Shown here in pieces: positions 45,158 to 53,806 of a DNA stretch of 64,000 bases. Location of the stretch: assembly GCA_043842855.1 (NCBI GenBank), contig JBBPJF010000002.1, positions 310,001 through 374,000 on the forward strand. Reading direction: 5' to 3'. The stretch is from QFNR01 sp043842855. Lineage in GTDB: Bacteria; Pseudomonadota; Gammaproteobacteria; Burkholderiales; Neisseriaceae. The first letter of the stretch is position 1; each line of letters opens with the position of its first letter. The notes under the pieces are model-generated. The model did not search any database, had not been told where the DNA came from, and worked only from the letters and a program-made list of their open reading frames with translations. A program made the position numbers and the translations under genes.

Positions 45158-45895
45158 ATGGCGGCTTTAAGAAGTTTTATGTTATGGCTTATTTTTACGC
45201 CTTTTACAATAATTTGGTTTATACCAGTTCTACTTTCTGCAGTTTTACCTCCAAGGGTAAGGCATCATTTTGGGGCTTTCTGGAATGCTACATTTGTTTT
45301 TCTGATCCATAAAGTGGTAGGTTTACGTTACCAAGTAGAAGGTTTAGAAAATGTTCCTAAGGGCCCAGCTATGATTTGTTGCAAACATCAATCAGGATAT
45401 GAAACCCTTGCCTTACAAAGATTTTTGCCTAGCCAGGTTTTTTTAATAAAAAAAGAATTGCTATGGTTCCCTATTGTAGGGATTAGTTTATATGTGATGA
45501 ATTCAATTCCGGTGGATCGGGCTAAAAAGGGCTCGAAAAGAATGCAGGGCTTGATAGAAAGAGCACGAAGGAGGAAAGAACAAGGTTTTTGGATTAATAT
45601 TTTTCCAGAAGGAACTAGGATTCCTCCAGGAAAAAGGGGACATTACCGCCAAGGCGCAGCTCATATTGCAAAAGCCTTAGAGATAGATATTTTACCTGTA
45701 GCTACCAATAGTGGAGAATTTTGGCCTAAGGGTTGGATCAAATATCCTGGGGTGGCCAAATTTATTGTAGGCAAACCCATTTCTTATCAATCAGGAGATG
45801 CAGCGGAGCTTATGCGGCTTTGTGAGGAGTGGATAGAAGCTCAGCAGTTGAAGATTACCGGGGAGGGTCCATATGGTCCTGCTCCACCAGTATGA
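45158..45895 (+). CDS. plsC: 1-acyl-sn-glycerol-3-phosphate acyltransferase, first copy
   Basis: PlsC makes phosphatidic acid from lysophosphatidic acid at the inner membrane. The 245-residue product has two N-terminal hydrophobic segments and the acyltransferase motifs CKHQSGYET (His77-x4-Glu82, an HX4E form in place of HX4D), IPVDRAKKGS, FPEGTR (150-154 region) and ILPVATNSGEFW. It directly follows gmhB. A second, related gene lies 150 bases further on. Confidence 0.93.
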   Translation: MAALRSFMLWLIFTPFTIIWFIPVLLSAVLPPRVRHHFGAFWNATFVFLIHKVVGLRYQVEGLENVPKGPAMICCKHQSGYETLALQRFLPSQVFLIKKELLWFPIVGISLYVMNSIPVDRAKKGSKRMQGLIERARRRKEQGFWINIFPEGTRIPPGKRGHYRQGAAHIAKALEIDILPVATNSGEFWPKGWIKYPGVAKFIVGKPISYQSGDAAELMRLCEEWIEAQQLKITGEGPYGPAPPV

Positions 45896-46046
45896 TTCGG
45901 GCTGGGGTTATGCAGTAGTAGATCAGGACAATAGAAACGTAAGGTACTAGTTTAAATGAATGAAGTCTGCGGGTTCTACTAAAGGAGGCTTTAAAAAGCT
46001 GGAAATTTGCTAGAATGCGCTTGGATAAGTATAAATGGTGTAATTT

Positions 46047-46787
46047 ATGAAAATAATAAGACATTTAATTTATTATGCCTCCTATTACGGTCTGCTTTTA
46101 TTGGCTATTTTAAGGTACGTGTGGTTTTTACCCTTTTTGAAACCTTACACCGTGGGTTGGCTATTTTCAAAAAATGCTCGTACATTGATGTGGATTATAG
46201 AAAAGACGCTTGGACTTAGTTACAGGGTTAAGGGTAAAGAAAACATTCCTCAGGATAGAAGAGTAATCATTGTTTCTAAACATCAGTCAGGGTGGGAGGC
46301 AGCAGCCCTACCAGCCATTTTACCGCCCCATGTATTTATCGTTAAAAGAGAATTGATCTTTATTCCACTTGCAGGTTTAGTTTGTATGGCAACTAACCAG
46401 ATTTGGATTGATCGCAAAAAGAGTAATGCCAACAAATTACTTCAGGAACAAGTCAAAGAGCGTTTTGGATACGGTCTTTCTCTGTGTATTTTTCCGGAAG
46501 GGACGCGTACTAAACCAGGTGATCACCATACTGTCTACAAAACAGGAGCAGCACATCTAGCTCAACAACTCAAAATTGATTTACTACCCGTTGCGCTTAA
46601 CACTGGTGAGTTTTTTTCCAAAGGTTTTTTTAAAGAACCGGGGGTAGCGACTTTCTCTATATGTCCGCCCATTTCTTGGGATGCAGCAGAAACGCCTCAA
46701 GAACTTATGCAGTTAGTGAAGGAAACTATTGAAGCAGAACAGAAGACCATTGAAGGAGCGGGTCCATTATTTTCGTCAAAGAAGTAG
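46047..46787 (+). CDS. 1-acyl-sn-glycerol-3-phosphate acyltransferase-like, second copy
   Basis: The 246-residue protein is a paralogue of the preceding PlsC and has the same architecture: hydrophobic N-terminus, SKHQSGWEA (His79-x4-Glu84), WIDRKKSNANKLL, CIFPEGTRTKPG and LLPVALNTGEFF. Catalytic residues are intact, so it is probably active. It may favour another acyl donor or another lysophospholipid; this is inference. The ATG at 46047 has no strong ribosome site. It is the last gene of the envelope block. Confidence 0.88.
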   Translation: MKIIRHLIYYASYYGLLLLAILRYVWFLPFLKPYTVGWLFSKNARTLMWIIEKTLGLSYRVKGKENIPQDRRVIIVSKHQSGWEAAALPAILPPHVFIVKRELIFIPLAGLVCMATNQIWIDRKKSNANKLLQEQVKERFGYGLSLCIFPEGTRTKPGDHHTVYKTGAAHLAQQLKIDLLPVALNTGEFFSKGFFKEPGVATFSICPPISWDAAETPQELMQLVKETIEAEQKTIEGAGPLFSSKK

Positions 46788-47224
46788 AAGGTATTTTTAG
46801 ATAGGTTCTCTTGGGGACTAACCTAAGTAGATAGACTTTACGGGGCAGAGGCAGAATCTAGATGCTGCTTTAGGCCAGCAAGGGGCGCCCAGAGTAGTCG
46901 TTGATTAAGGTTTTCCCTAGAACGCTTGAAAGTACTTTTTCTATGGCTTAGAGTGGTTTTTATTTCGGCTTGATAGGGGATACTTTGATTACCTATAGGT
47001 TCTTTGTCATCGTAAGGCAAGCCTTGGAGTAGGCTTAATCTAAAGCCAAGGTGCTAACTGTTAACTCGAAGTTTACGTAGCTGCTTTGGAATTATAAAAT
47101 ACAACTCTGATTAAGGCTGGTCGTGGAGCATTTGTTTGAATCAGTTGAGCTATTCTGTGACCAGTTATGAAGAACTGTTCCTCTCTTCTGAGTAAAAGTT
47201 ACATATAAGGAGTTGTTTGCTGGT
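46788..47224. other. Gap between plsC copy 2 and the FNT channel gene
   Basis: 437 bases. A 60-codon minus-strand frame at 46838-47020 starts with TTG and has no recognisable features. The ribosome site AAGGAG at 47207-47212 belongs to the following gene. Nothing else is seen. Confidence 0.5.
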
Positions 47225-48055
47225 ATGTCAAATGAAAATGAGGTTTCTAGTTTTTCCTCGCGTGAGAAAATAGCCGTGGAGGAGCATGATAGACTTTCAC
47301 CTCGTCTTTTGTATGAAATTATTCGTAGGAATGGTCTGGAAGAATTAGTTAGGCCTGAAGCTTCTCTTATATTTTCTGGAATTGCTGCTGGTATAGTAAT
47401 TTCTTTCTCTTTTTTGTTTAAGGCGGTATTAAGTAGTTATTTACCTCATACTCAGTGGGCTCCTATAATTTCTAATTTAGGTTATGCAGTAGGATTTATT
47501 TTAGTTATTTTAGGCCGTATGCAGTTATTTACGGAAAATACGATTACCACGGTAGTACCATTATTTAACCCACTTACCTTAAAAAAAGCCTTATCAGTCC
47601 TTAAACTTTGGAGTATTGTTTTGGTTTCTAATTTAATAGGGACAACATTAGCTGCTTTATTTTTTCAGAGTTCTTACCTATTGGATCCGGCTTTTATACA
47701 TGAGCTTAATAATATAGTTCAGGGAGTGGTGCAGCAAAGCGGATGGGAGAATTTATGGCGAGGCATTCCAGCAGGGGTAATGATTGCTTCTTTAGTATGG
47801 ATGCTTCCTACTTCGAAAAGCTATGCTTTTTTTCTCATATTATTTTTCACTTATCTCATTGGTTTAGGTAATTTTAGCCATATTGTAGTAGGGTCAACTG
47901 AGGTAATGTACTGGGTACTGCAGGGGAAGGTTACGCTAGGGACGTACTTTAGCAAATTTCTAGTCCCTACCGGAATAGGTAACGTAATTGGAGGGACATT
48001 TATTTTTACCATGTTGATTTATGTCCAAGTTTTGGAAGAAATCAGGCGTAGATAG
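47225..48055 (+). CDS. Formate/nitrite transporter (FNT) family channel
   Basis: The 276-residue protein has six membrane helices and an N-terminal cytoplasmic part (residues 1-45), the layout of FocA/NirC/YfdC proteins. Recognisable stretches include SLIFSGIAAGIVISFSFLF, GRMQLFTENTITTVVPLF in place of the usual GxxLFTGN, and GLGNFSHIVVGSTE. The E-for-G change in the LFTGN loop places it with the YfdC-like branch whose substrate is not settled. The ATG at 47225 lies 12 bases after AAGGAG. ruvC begins one base after its stop. Confidence 0.85.
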   Translation: MSNENEVSSFSSREKIAVEEHDRLSPRLLYEIIRRNGLEELVRPEASLIFSGIAAGIVISFSFLFKAVLSSYLPHTQWAPIISNLGYAVGFILVILGRMQLFTENTITTVVPLFNPLTLKKALSVLKLWSIVLVSNLIGTTLAALFFQSSYLLDPAFIHELNNIVQGVVQQSGWENLWRGIPAGVMIASLVWMLPTSKSYAFFLILFFTYLIGLGNFSHIVVGSTEVMYWVLQGKVTLGTYFSKFLVPTGIGNVIGGTFIFTMLIYVQVLEEIRRR

Positions 48056-48056
48056 G

Positions 48057-48560
48057 ATGAGAATATTAGGGATAGATCCTGGTAGCCGTCTGACAGGATT
48101 TGGACTGATAGAGATCATTGAAAAGAAAAAGTACACATATGTAGTTTCAGGAGTCATAAAAACAGAACCCAAGGACTCTTTACCAAAGAAGATTCATACT
48201 TTGGCGACTTCTCTGCAAGCCATTATTGATCAATATAGTCCAGATGAAGTAGCAATCGAGCAAGTATTCATTAATGTAAATCCAGCTGCAAGTTTAGTAT
48301 TAGGTCAAGCGCGAGGAGGGATTTTAGCAGCCATAGCCCTTAAAGAAGTACCTATTCATGAGTATACTGCCCTGCAGGTAAAGAAGGCATTAGTGGGCAA
48401 GGGAAAGGCTAGTAAATCTCAGGTACAATACATGGTTAAAAATTTACTCAATTTTTCTGGCACTCCTGCTGTAGATGCAGCAGATGCAATGGCGGTTGCT
48501 TTGACGCACTATTTTAGGACGATTTGCCCAGTGGGAGGGAGAAAGATGGCAGGGGCTTGA
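48057..48560 (+). CDS. ruvC: Crossover junction endodeoxyribonuclease RuvC
   Basis: RuvC resolves Holliday junctions. From the ATG at 48057 the product has 167 residues starting MRILGIDPGSRLTGFGLIE. The four acidic catalytic residues are visible: Asp7, Glu68 in VAIEQVF, and Asp140 and Asp143 in AVDAADAMAVALTH. It begins one base after the FNT gene and is followed by ruvA after 12 bases. An upstream ATG inside the FNT gene (48021) is not needed. Confidence 0.97.
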   Translation: MRILGIDPGSRLTGFGLIEIIEKKKYTYVVSGVIKTEPKDSLPKKIHTLATSLQAIIDQYSPDEVAIEQVFINVNPAASLVLGQARGGILAAIALKEVPIHEYTALQVKKALVGKGKASKSQVQYMVKNLLNFSGTPAVDAADAMAVALTHYFRTICPVGGRKMAGA

Positions 48561-48572
48561 CAGGAGGGTGCG

Positions 48573-49151
48573 ATGATTAGTCGGCTTAAAGGAAAAATAC
48601 TTGAAAAAAATCCTCCTTGCCTAGTGGTGGATGTGTATGGTATTGGTTTTGAGATAGAAACTTCTTTACATACTTTCTGTCAGCTACCAAATGTGTTTGA
48701 AGAAGTTTCCTTATATGTGCAGTGTTACTACAGGGAAGATAGTCAACAGTTATTTGGCTTCTATGATAAAAGAGAAAAGGAATTTTTCAATCAATTACTT
48801 AAAGTTAGTGGCGTTGGTGTGAAAATGGCTCTAGCGATTTTATCCGTGCTAGATACAGAAGAATTATCACTCGTGATTGAAACAAAAAATTTAAGCCAGC
48901 TAGTTTTAGTTCCGGGCGTGGGTAAAAAGACAGCTGAACGACTTATATTAGAATTGACAGGTAAACTGCAATTAAAAGAAGGTGTAAAGGGTATAGAAAT
49001 AGGGAACCAGAAAACTACAGGACAAGTAATAAAAGCTCTACTAGCGTTAGGCTATCAAAATAAAGAGGCTCAGCAGGCTGTACAGGAGCTGCCTGCTCAA
49101 CTTAATCTTAGTGAGGCGGTTAAATGGGCACTGAAGAAATTAGCACGGTAA
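48573..49151 (+). CDS. ruvA: Holliday junction branch-migration protein RuvA
   Basis: RuvA binds the junction as a tetramer and recruits the RuvB motor. The 192-residue product has the N-terminal OB fold (MISRLKGKILEKNPPCLVVDVYGIGFEIETS), two helix-hairpin-helix motifs (LKVSGVGVKMALAIL and LVPGVGKKTAERLILEL) and the C-terminal RuvB-binding three-helix domain (VIKALLALGYQNKEAQQAV). The ATG follows GGAGGGTGCG. The expected ruvB does not follow; prfB does. Confidence 0.97.
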   Translation: MISRLKGKILEKNPPCLVVDVYGIGFEIETSLHTFCQLPNVFEEVSLYVQCYYREDSQQLFGFYDKREKEFFNQLLKVSGVGVKMALAILSVLDTEELSLVIETKNLSQLVLVPGVGKKTAERLILELTGKLQLKEGVKGIEIGNQKTTGQVIKALLALGYQNKEAQQAVQELPAQLNLSEAVKWALKKLAR

Positions 49152-49193
49152 TATTTTAAGAAACACAATGAGTTGAGGGAATGAGGACTAAGT

Positions 49194-50301
49194 ATGTTGG
49201 ACGTTGAGAAGATTAATGCACTAAACCATCAGATAGAAGACATCCGTATACGTATTCAGGCTATTAGGGGGTATCTTTGACTATGAGGCTAAGCAACATA
49301 GATTGGAAGAGTTAAACTTGCTACTAGAAGAACCGAGTACTTGGGAAAACATAGATCAGGCACAGAAATTTAGTAAAGAAAAAAAACAATTAGAAAATAT
49401 AGTTTATAGCGTAGATTTTATCCTAGAACAAAATGAGGATAGTAGACTATTACTAGAAATGGCTATAGAGGAGGGAGATGTAGCTAGTATTGAAGAAGTC
49501 GCCCATATGCTTAAAGAAGTGGAAGCAAAGCTGGCTGATTTGGAGTTCAAAAAGATGTTTAATCAACCAGCAGATGAGAAGAATTGCTTTATTGATATAG
49601 TAGCTGGTGCGGGAGGTACGGAGGCTGAAGATTGGGCAGGGATGTTGTTGAGGATGTATATACGTTACGCAGAGAAAAAAGGGTTTATCATAGAGATATT
49701 AGAAGAGGACGTAGGAGACATAGCTGGCATAAATCGGGCTACCTTAAAAGTGGAAGGTAGTTACGCGTATGGTCATCTAAGGACAGAAACAGGGGTGCAC
49801 CGTTTGGTTCGTTGTTCTCCATTTGATGCAGCTAACAAGCGGCATACTTCCTTTGCTTCGGTATTTGTCTATCCCGAAGTAGATGAAAGTATTCAGATAG
49901 AAATTAATCCAGCAGATTTAAAAATAGATACTTATCGAGCTTCTGGCGCGGGGGGACAGCATATTAATAAAACGGATTCAGCCGTGCGCATTACGCATTT
50001 ACCCACGGGTATTGTGGTGCAGTGCCAAAATGATCGTTCTCAGCATCGCAATAAGGAAGAGGCGATGCAAGTTTTAAAGGCAAAGTTATACGAATTAGAA
50101 GTTCGTAAACGTGATGCAGACCGGCAGAGCTTGGAAGAAACTAAATCTCAAATAGGCTGGGGCAATCAAATACGTTCTTACGTTTTTGATCAGTCGCGTA
50201 TTAAGGATTTGAGAACGGGGCATGAAGTAGGAAACATTAAATCAGTGATGGATGGGAATTTGGATAGTTTCATTGAGACCAGTCTCAAGCAAGGTGTTTA
50301 A
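49194..50301 (+). CDS. prfB: Peptide chain release factor 2 (with programmed +1 frameshift)
   Basis: RF2 ends translation at UGA and UAA. The gene is read in two frames: codons 1-28 from the ATG at 49194 to 49277, an in-frame TGA at 49278-49280, then after a +1 shift from 49279 to the stop at 50301, giving 368 residues (E. coli has 365). The stop-recognising tripeptide is SPF in LVRCSPFDAANKRHTS, and the catalytic GGQ lies in ASGAGGQHINKTDSAV. It is not a broken gene. It follows ruvA after 42 bases. Confidence 0.98.
49266..49281 (+). promoter_or_regulatory. prfB autoregulatory frameshift site
   Basis: AGGGGGTATCTTTGAC contains the internal Shine-Dalgarno-like AGGGGG, a three-base spacer, the slippery CTT codon and the weak stop TGA-C. 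It is identical to the E. coli signal as I recall it. Low RF2 lets the ribosome slip by +1 and complete the protein. Confidence 0.97.
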
Positions 50302-50420
50302 TAAAAAAGCTTAAGATTTAAGTTGCCTTCTAAAGGGCTTGGGTAATAGGTTTAAGATTACTGAGTCAGGTTTTGGTTGATTGGGCTTGCCAAGTTAGAA
50401 AAATAGAGGAGTAAGTTGTT

Positions 50421-51155
50421 ATGTCGCAAAAAACCGATTTTGGTTATCAAAGAGTGGAGGAAACACAAAAGGCGGAGAAAGTGGCAGAAGTTTTTCATTC
50501 TGTAGCGCAGAAGTACGATCTTATGAATGATCTAATGTCTTTTGGTTTACACCGAGCTTGGAAGGCCTTTACTATTCAAGTGGGAAGGCTGCCTGATAGG
50601 GCTAAAGTACTAGATATTGCAGGGGGTACCGGTGATTTGGCTAGGAAGTGGAATCGGCGACTCAAAAGTAAAGGGGAAGTCTGGCTTACGGATATTAATT
50701 TCTCTATGCTCAATGTAGGTAGAGATCGTTTGTTGAACGAAGGAATTAGGTTACCGGTAGTGGTTTGTGATGCAGAAGCCCTTCCTTTTCCTGAGGGGTA
50801 CTTTGATCTGGTCTCGGTAGCCTTCGGGCTTAGAAATATGACACATAAAGATAAGGCTCTACAAGAAATGTTTCGGGTACTCAAGCCCGGGGGGCAACTC
50901 TTAGTTTTAGAATTTTCAAAAATCTATCCCCCCCTAGCTAAATTTTATGATTTTTATTCTTTTAATTTTTTACCGAAATTAGGAAAAATGGTTGCTAGCG
51001 ATGCGCAGAGTTATCAATATCTAGTAGAATCGATACGTATGCATCCAGATCAGGAAAGTTTGAAAAAGATGATACTTGCCGCAGGATTTAGTAGGGTGGC
51101 CTATCATAACTTAAGTGCCGGGGTGGTGGCTTTACACACAGCAGATAAGTTCTAG
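50421..51155 (+). CDS. ubiE: Ubiquinone/menaquinone C-methyltransferase
   Basis: UbiE methylates the quinone ring in ubiquinone (and, where made, menaquinone) synthesis. The 244-residue product has the family start TDFGYQRVEETQKAEKVAEVFHSVAQKYDLMNDLMSFG, the SAM-binding loop VLDIAGGTGDLARKW, and the VAFGLRNMTHKDKALQEMFRVLKPGG segment. The ATG follows AGAGGAGTAAGTTGTT. The quinone made supports the sdh complex and the respiratory chain. Neighbouring ubi genes are absent. Confidence 0.97.
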   Translation: MSQKTDFGYQRVEETQKAEKVAEVFHSVAQKYDLMNDLMSFGLHRAWKAFTIQVGRLPDRAKVLDIAGGTGDLARKWNRRLKSKGEVWLTDINFSMLNVGRDRLLNEGIRLPVVVCDAEALPFPEGYFDLVSVAFGLRNMTHKDKALQEMFRVLKPGGQLLVLEFSKIYPPLAKFYDFYSFNFLPKLGKMVASDAQSYQYLVESIRMHPDQESLKKMILAAGFSRVAYHNLSAGVVALHTADKF

Positions 51156-51167
51156 AAAAACAATATA

Positions 51168-52376
51168 TTAAGTTCGGTATGCTGCATTGATTCTAATATA
51201 GTCATACGAAAGATCACAAGTATAAATGGTAGCGGCGGCGATCCCTCTACCAAGCTCAAGCTGGATTTGAATTTCTTCCTGTGCCAGTATTTTTTGGCCC
51301 AGGGCTTCAGTGTACGTAGAGGAAACAGCTCCTTGTTCAAATACTAACGTCTCATTAAGAAATAAACGCAGTTGGTTGGGATTGAAATTTTCGATTTCAG
51401 AATTACCAATGGCGCATAAGATACGTCCTAGATTAGCATCTGAAGCAAAAAAAGCAGTCTTAACCAACGGCGAGGTGGCAATACGATAACCAACCTTTTT
51501 GGCTTCTGCTCTAGACTCTGCCTGGCATACGTAAATGGAAATTAATTTAGTAGCACCTTCTCCATCCTTCACAATGGCTTTAGCTAGGTAAGTTAAAGCT
51601 TGCTGCAGCGCTTGTCTAAATAAAACGTACTCAGTGGAATAAGTATCTTTCAAAACTAGGTTAGATTTTCCCGTTGCTATTAACACAAAGCTATCGTTGG
51701 TACTAGTATCTCCATCAACGGATATAGAGTTGAAACTATCTTCTACTGTTTCGCGGAGAAGTTGATTTAACACTTTAGGATGGATCGAAGCATCGGTAGC
51801 AACAAAGGAAAGTAGAGTAGCCATATTAGGATGAATCATACCAGAACCTTTAGCAACGCCGGTGATATGAACTTTTTTACCCTGGATTGTAAAGGAGCAG
51901 GAATAAAGTTTAGGAACCGTATCCGTTGTCATAATAGCACTCGCCACTTCCTCCCAGTGAGCAGGTTGTAACTTATTCAGCCCAGTGATTATTTTGTCGA
52001 CTGGTAAAGGTTGCATGATAACCCCAGTAGAGAAGGGTAAGATTTGTTCTGTTTGGCAAGCTAGCTTAGTGGCCAGAGATTGGCAAACCAGTAAGGCATC
52101 ATTCCAACCTTTTTCGCCTGTTCCCGCATTTGCATTCCCAGTATTGATCACTAAGGCTTTAATGGAGGGAGCAATGCTGAGATGGTACTTGCAAACTTTT
52201 ACAGGAGCGGCACAGAATTGATTCTTAGTAAAAACAGCACCAACTGTTCCTGAATCCAATACCATAACGCTTAGATCGTTAAGTTTTTCTTTTTTTATGC
52301 CCGCCTGTGCAACGTACCAAGTCAGGCCTTGTATAGGATAGATGCGTAAAGAATGCATAGCTGGATTGAAGACCAT
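51168..52376 (-). CDS. argJ: Bifunctional ornithine acetyltransferase / N-acetylglutamate synthase
   Basis: ArgJ recycles the acetyl group from N-acetylornithine to glutamate in arginine synthesis; bifunctional forms also use acetyl-CoA. The 402-residue precursor contains the autocleavage site KGSGMIHPNMATLL, where Thr187 becomes the new N-terminus and nucleophile. VINTGNANAGTGEKG and DGDTSTNDSF are also typical. Its ATG overlaps the clcA stop by one base (TGATG), so it is coupled to clcA. It converges on ubiE with a 12-base gap. No other arg genes are here. Confidence 0.96.
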   Translation of the reverse strand: MVFNPAMHSLRIYPIQGLTWYVAQAGIKKEKLNDLSVMVLDSGTVGAVFTKNQFCAAPVKVCKYHLSIAPSIKALVINTGNANAGTGEKGWNDALLVCQSLATKLACQTEQILPFSTGVIMQPLPVDKIITGLNKLQPAHWEEVASAIMTTDTVPKLYSCSFTIQGKKVHITGVAKGSGMIHPNMATLLSFVATDASIHPKVLNQLLRETVEDSFNSISVDGDTSTNDSFVLIATGKSNLVLKDTYSTEYVLFRQALQQALTYLAKAIVKDGEGATKLISIYVCQAESRAEAKKVGYRIATSPLVKTAFFASDANLGRILCAIGNSEIENFNPNQLRLFLNETLVFEQGAVSSTYTEALGQKILAQEEIQIQLELGRGIAAATIYTCDLSYDYIRINAAYRT

Positions 52377-53773
52377 CAGTTTTCTTGTTTAGTAGACTTT
52401 TTGTCACTCATTGGTAGGTTATTTAATAAAGCAACGTATTTGATAGCACTGGTTAGATAAAACGAGCGAGGACTAAATTGTCTGGCCACAAAAGTAGCAA
52501 TGATGGAGCAAATTAGTAACCAGAATAGCATTGAAATACTCAGAGTCATCTCCATGACTACGACGCTTGCCGTTAGTGGCGATTGAGTGACTGCTGCCAG
52601 AAAGGCTGCCATACAAAATAGGACCATAGTATCTGAGTCGATATTAATGTACAAAGGCAGACTGTGTAACGCTACTCCCAGCAGGGCGCCGATAGACAAG
52701 GAAGGAGAGAATATACCTCCGGGCAGACCAGCCCAGTAAGAGAGAATACTAGCTAGAAATTTACCCGTAAGTAAGCCAGGTATATAGTGAGCTTTTTCCA
52801 ACAAAGCGTTTGCACTTAATGAATAACCCACACCGTAAGTTGCACCTTTAAAGTAAATCCCGATTATAGCCACAGCCAAACCAAGTAAGCCAGCGGTCCA
52901 TAGAGGGTGAGCCAGTACAAGTTTTTTAATGGGTTGAGGACAAAAGTAGGAGAAACCTTTAGTAAGTAATTTTGAAAATAACCCGCCTAAAATACCGCAA
53001 GCTAAGGCGCATATTATAGTACAGAAGAAAATATCCTCAGCTCGTGCATTGCCGTAAAAGACTGGGAAATGAGGATTATTCCCCTCAATAGCAATTAAAA
53101 TAAAACCGGATGCCAATATACCGAATAGGATATTTCGTTCCCACTTAAGATAGGCAATCCTACTTAATTCTTCTATGGCAAAGATAATTCCTGCTAAAGG
53201 CGCGTTGAAGGCTGCAGCCATCCCTCCGGCCGCGCCCATAGCTAACAGGTCATTTTTTTTAAATCGTTTTCGGGTTAATTTATACTTTTCACATATACGT
53301 CCCCAAGAGTACATGACAGCAGCCCCTAGCTGCACAGTGGGTCCTTCACGCCCAATAGAAGCACCTAAAACAAGTCCAAAGAAGGTAAAAGGAATTTTTA
53401 ATAGAGTAGGAACTAGGCGGATAAGTATCCTTTTTTTACTGGGGTGTGGCTCGTAAAGAGCTGCCATTACCTGCGGAATACCGCTTCCTGCTGTGTAAGG
53501 AGCTAGACGACGAGTTAACCAAACCAGGAGCATAAAACCACAGGGAATAACAAATAAGGCAGAAAGAGGATGACGACTTGTCCAAGTAAAGTTTAGTTGT
53601 GTAGCAAGATCCACTAAGCGGGAAAAACCAAGAGCAACCCACGATACAAGGGCGGCTCCTGCCATGATTAGAAAAAAATCTCGTGCCTTGCGAGTCAAAC
53701 GTCGGCTTTGGACCGTCTTATGTTTTGCTCGCTTTATTATCCGATGGAAAAGGTTTAGAATGATGCTCTTCAT
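52376..53773 (-). CDS. clcA: ClC-family chloride/proton antiporter
   Basis: The 465-residue protein has about 16-18 membrane helices and all ClC filter motifs: GSGIPQV (96-102), GREGPTVQLGA (gating Glu143) and GGIFSPSLSIGA. The FAIEELSR segment supplies a glutamate (201/202) at the place of E. coli Glu203, so proton-coupled exchange rather than a pure channel is likely. It may support acid resistance. It is followed by argJ with a one-base overlap; why these two are linked is unclear. Confidence 0.93.
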   Translation of the reverse strand: MKSIILNLFHRIIKRAKHKTVQSRRLTRKARDFFLIMAGAALVSWVALGFSRLVDLATQLNFTWTSRHPLSALFVIPCGFMLLVWLTRRLAPYTAGSGIPQVMAALYEPHPSKKRILIRLVPTLLKIPFTFFGLVLGASIGREGPTVQLGAAVMYSWGRICEKYKLTRKRFKKNDLLAMGAAGGMAAAFNAPLAGIIFAIEELSRIAYLKWERNILFGILASGFILIAIEGNNPHFPVFYGNARAEDIFFCTIICALACGILGGLFSKLLTKGFSYFCPQPIKKLVLAHPLWTAGLLGLAVAIIGIYFKGATYGVGYSLSANALLEKAHYIPGLLTGKFLASILSYWAGLPGGIFSPSLSIGALLGVALHSLPLYINIDSDTMVLFCMAAFLAAVTQSPLTASVVVMEMTLSISMLFWLLICSIIATFVARQFSPRSFYLTSAIKYVALLNNLPMSDKKSTKQEN

Positions 53774-53806
53774 AAGCCGACATTTTACTCTAAAAGCACC
53801 CCCTTG

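Noticed and set aside
46838..47020. 60-codon minus-strand frame between plsC copy 2 and the FNT gene
   Set aside because: TTG start, no homology that I recognise, no convincing ribosome site.
49194..49302. In-frame stop in prfB that could be taken as a pseudogene
   Set aside because: The surrounding bases are the canonical programmed frameshift site, so the gene is functional.
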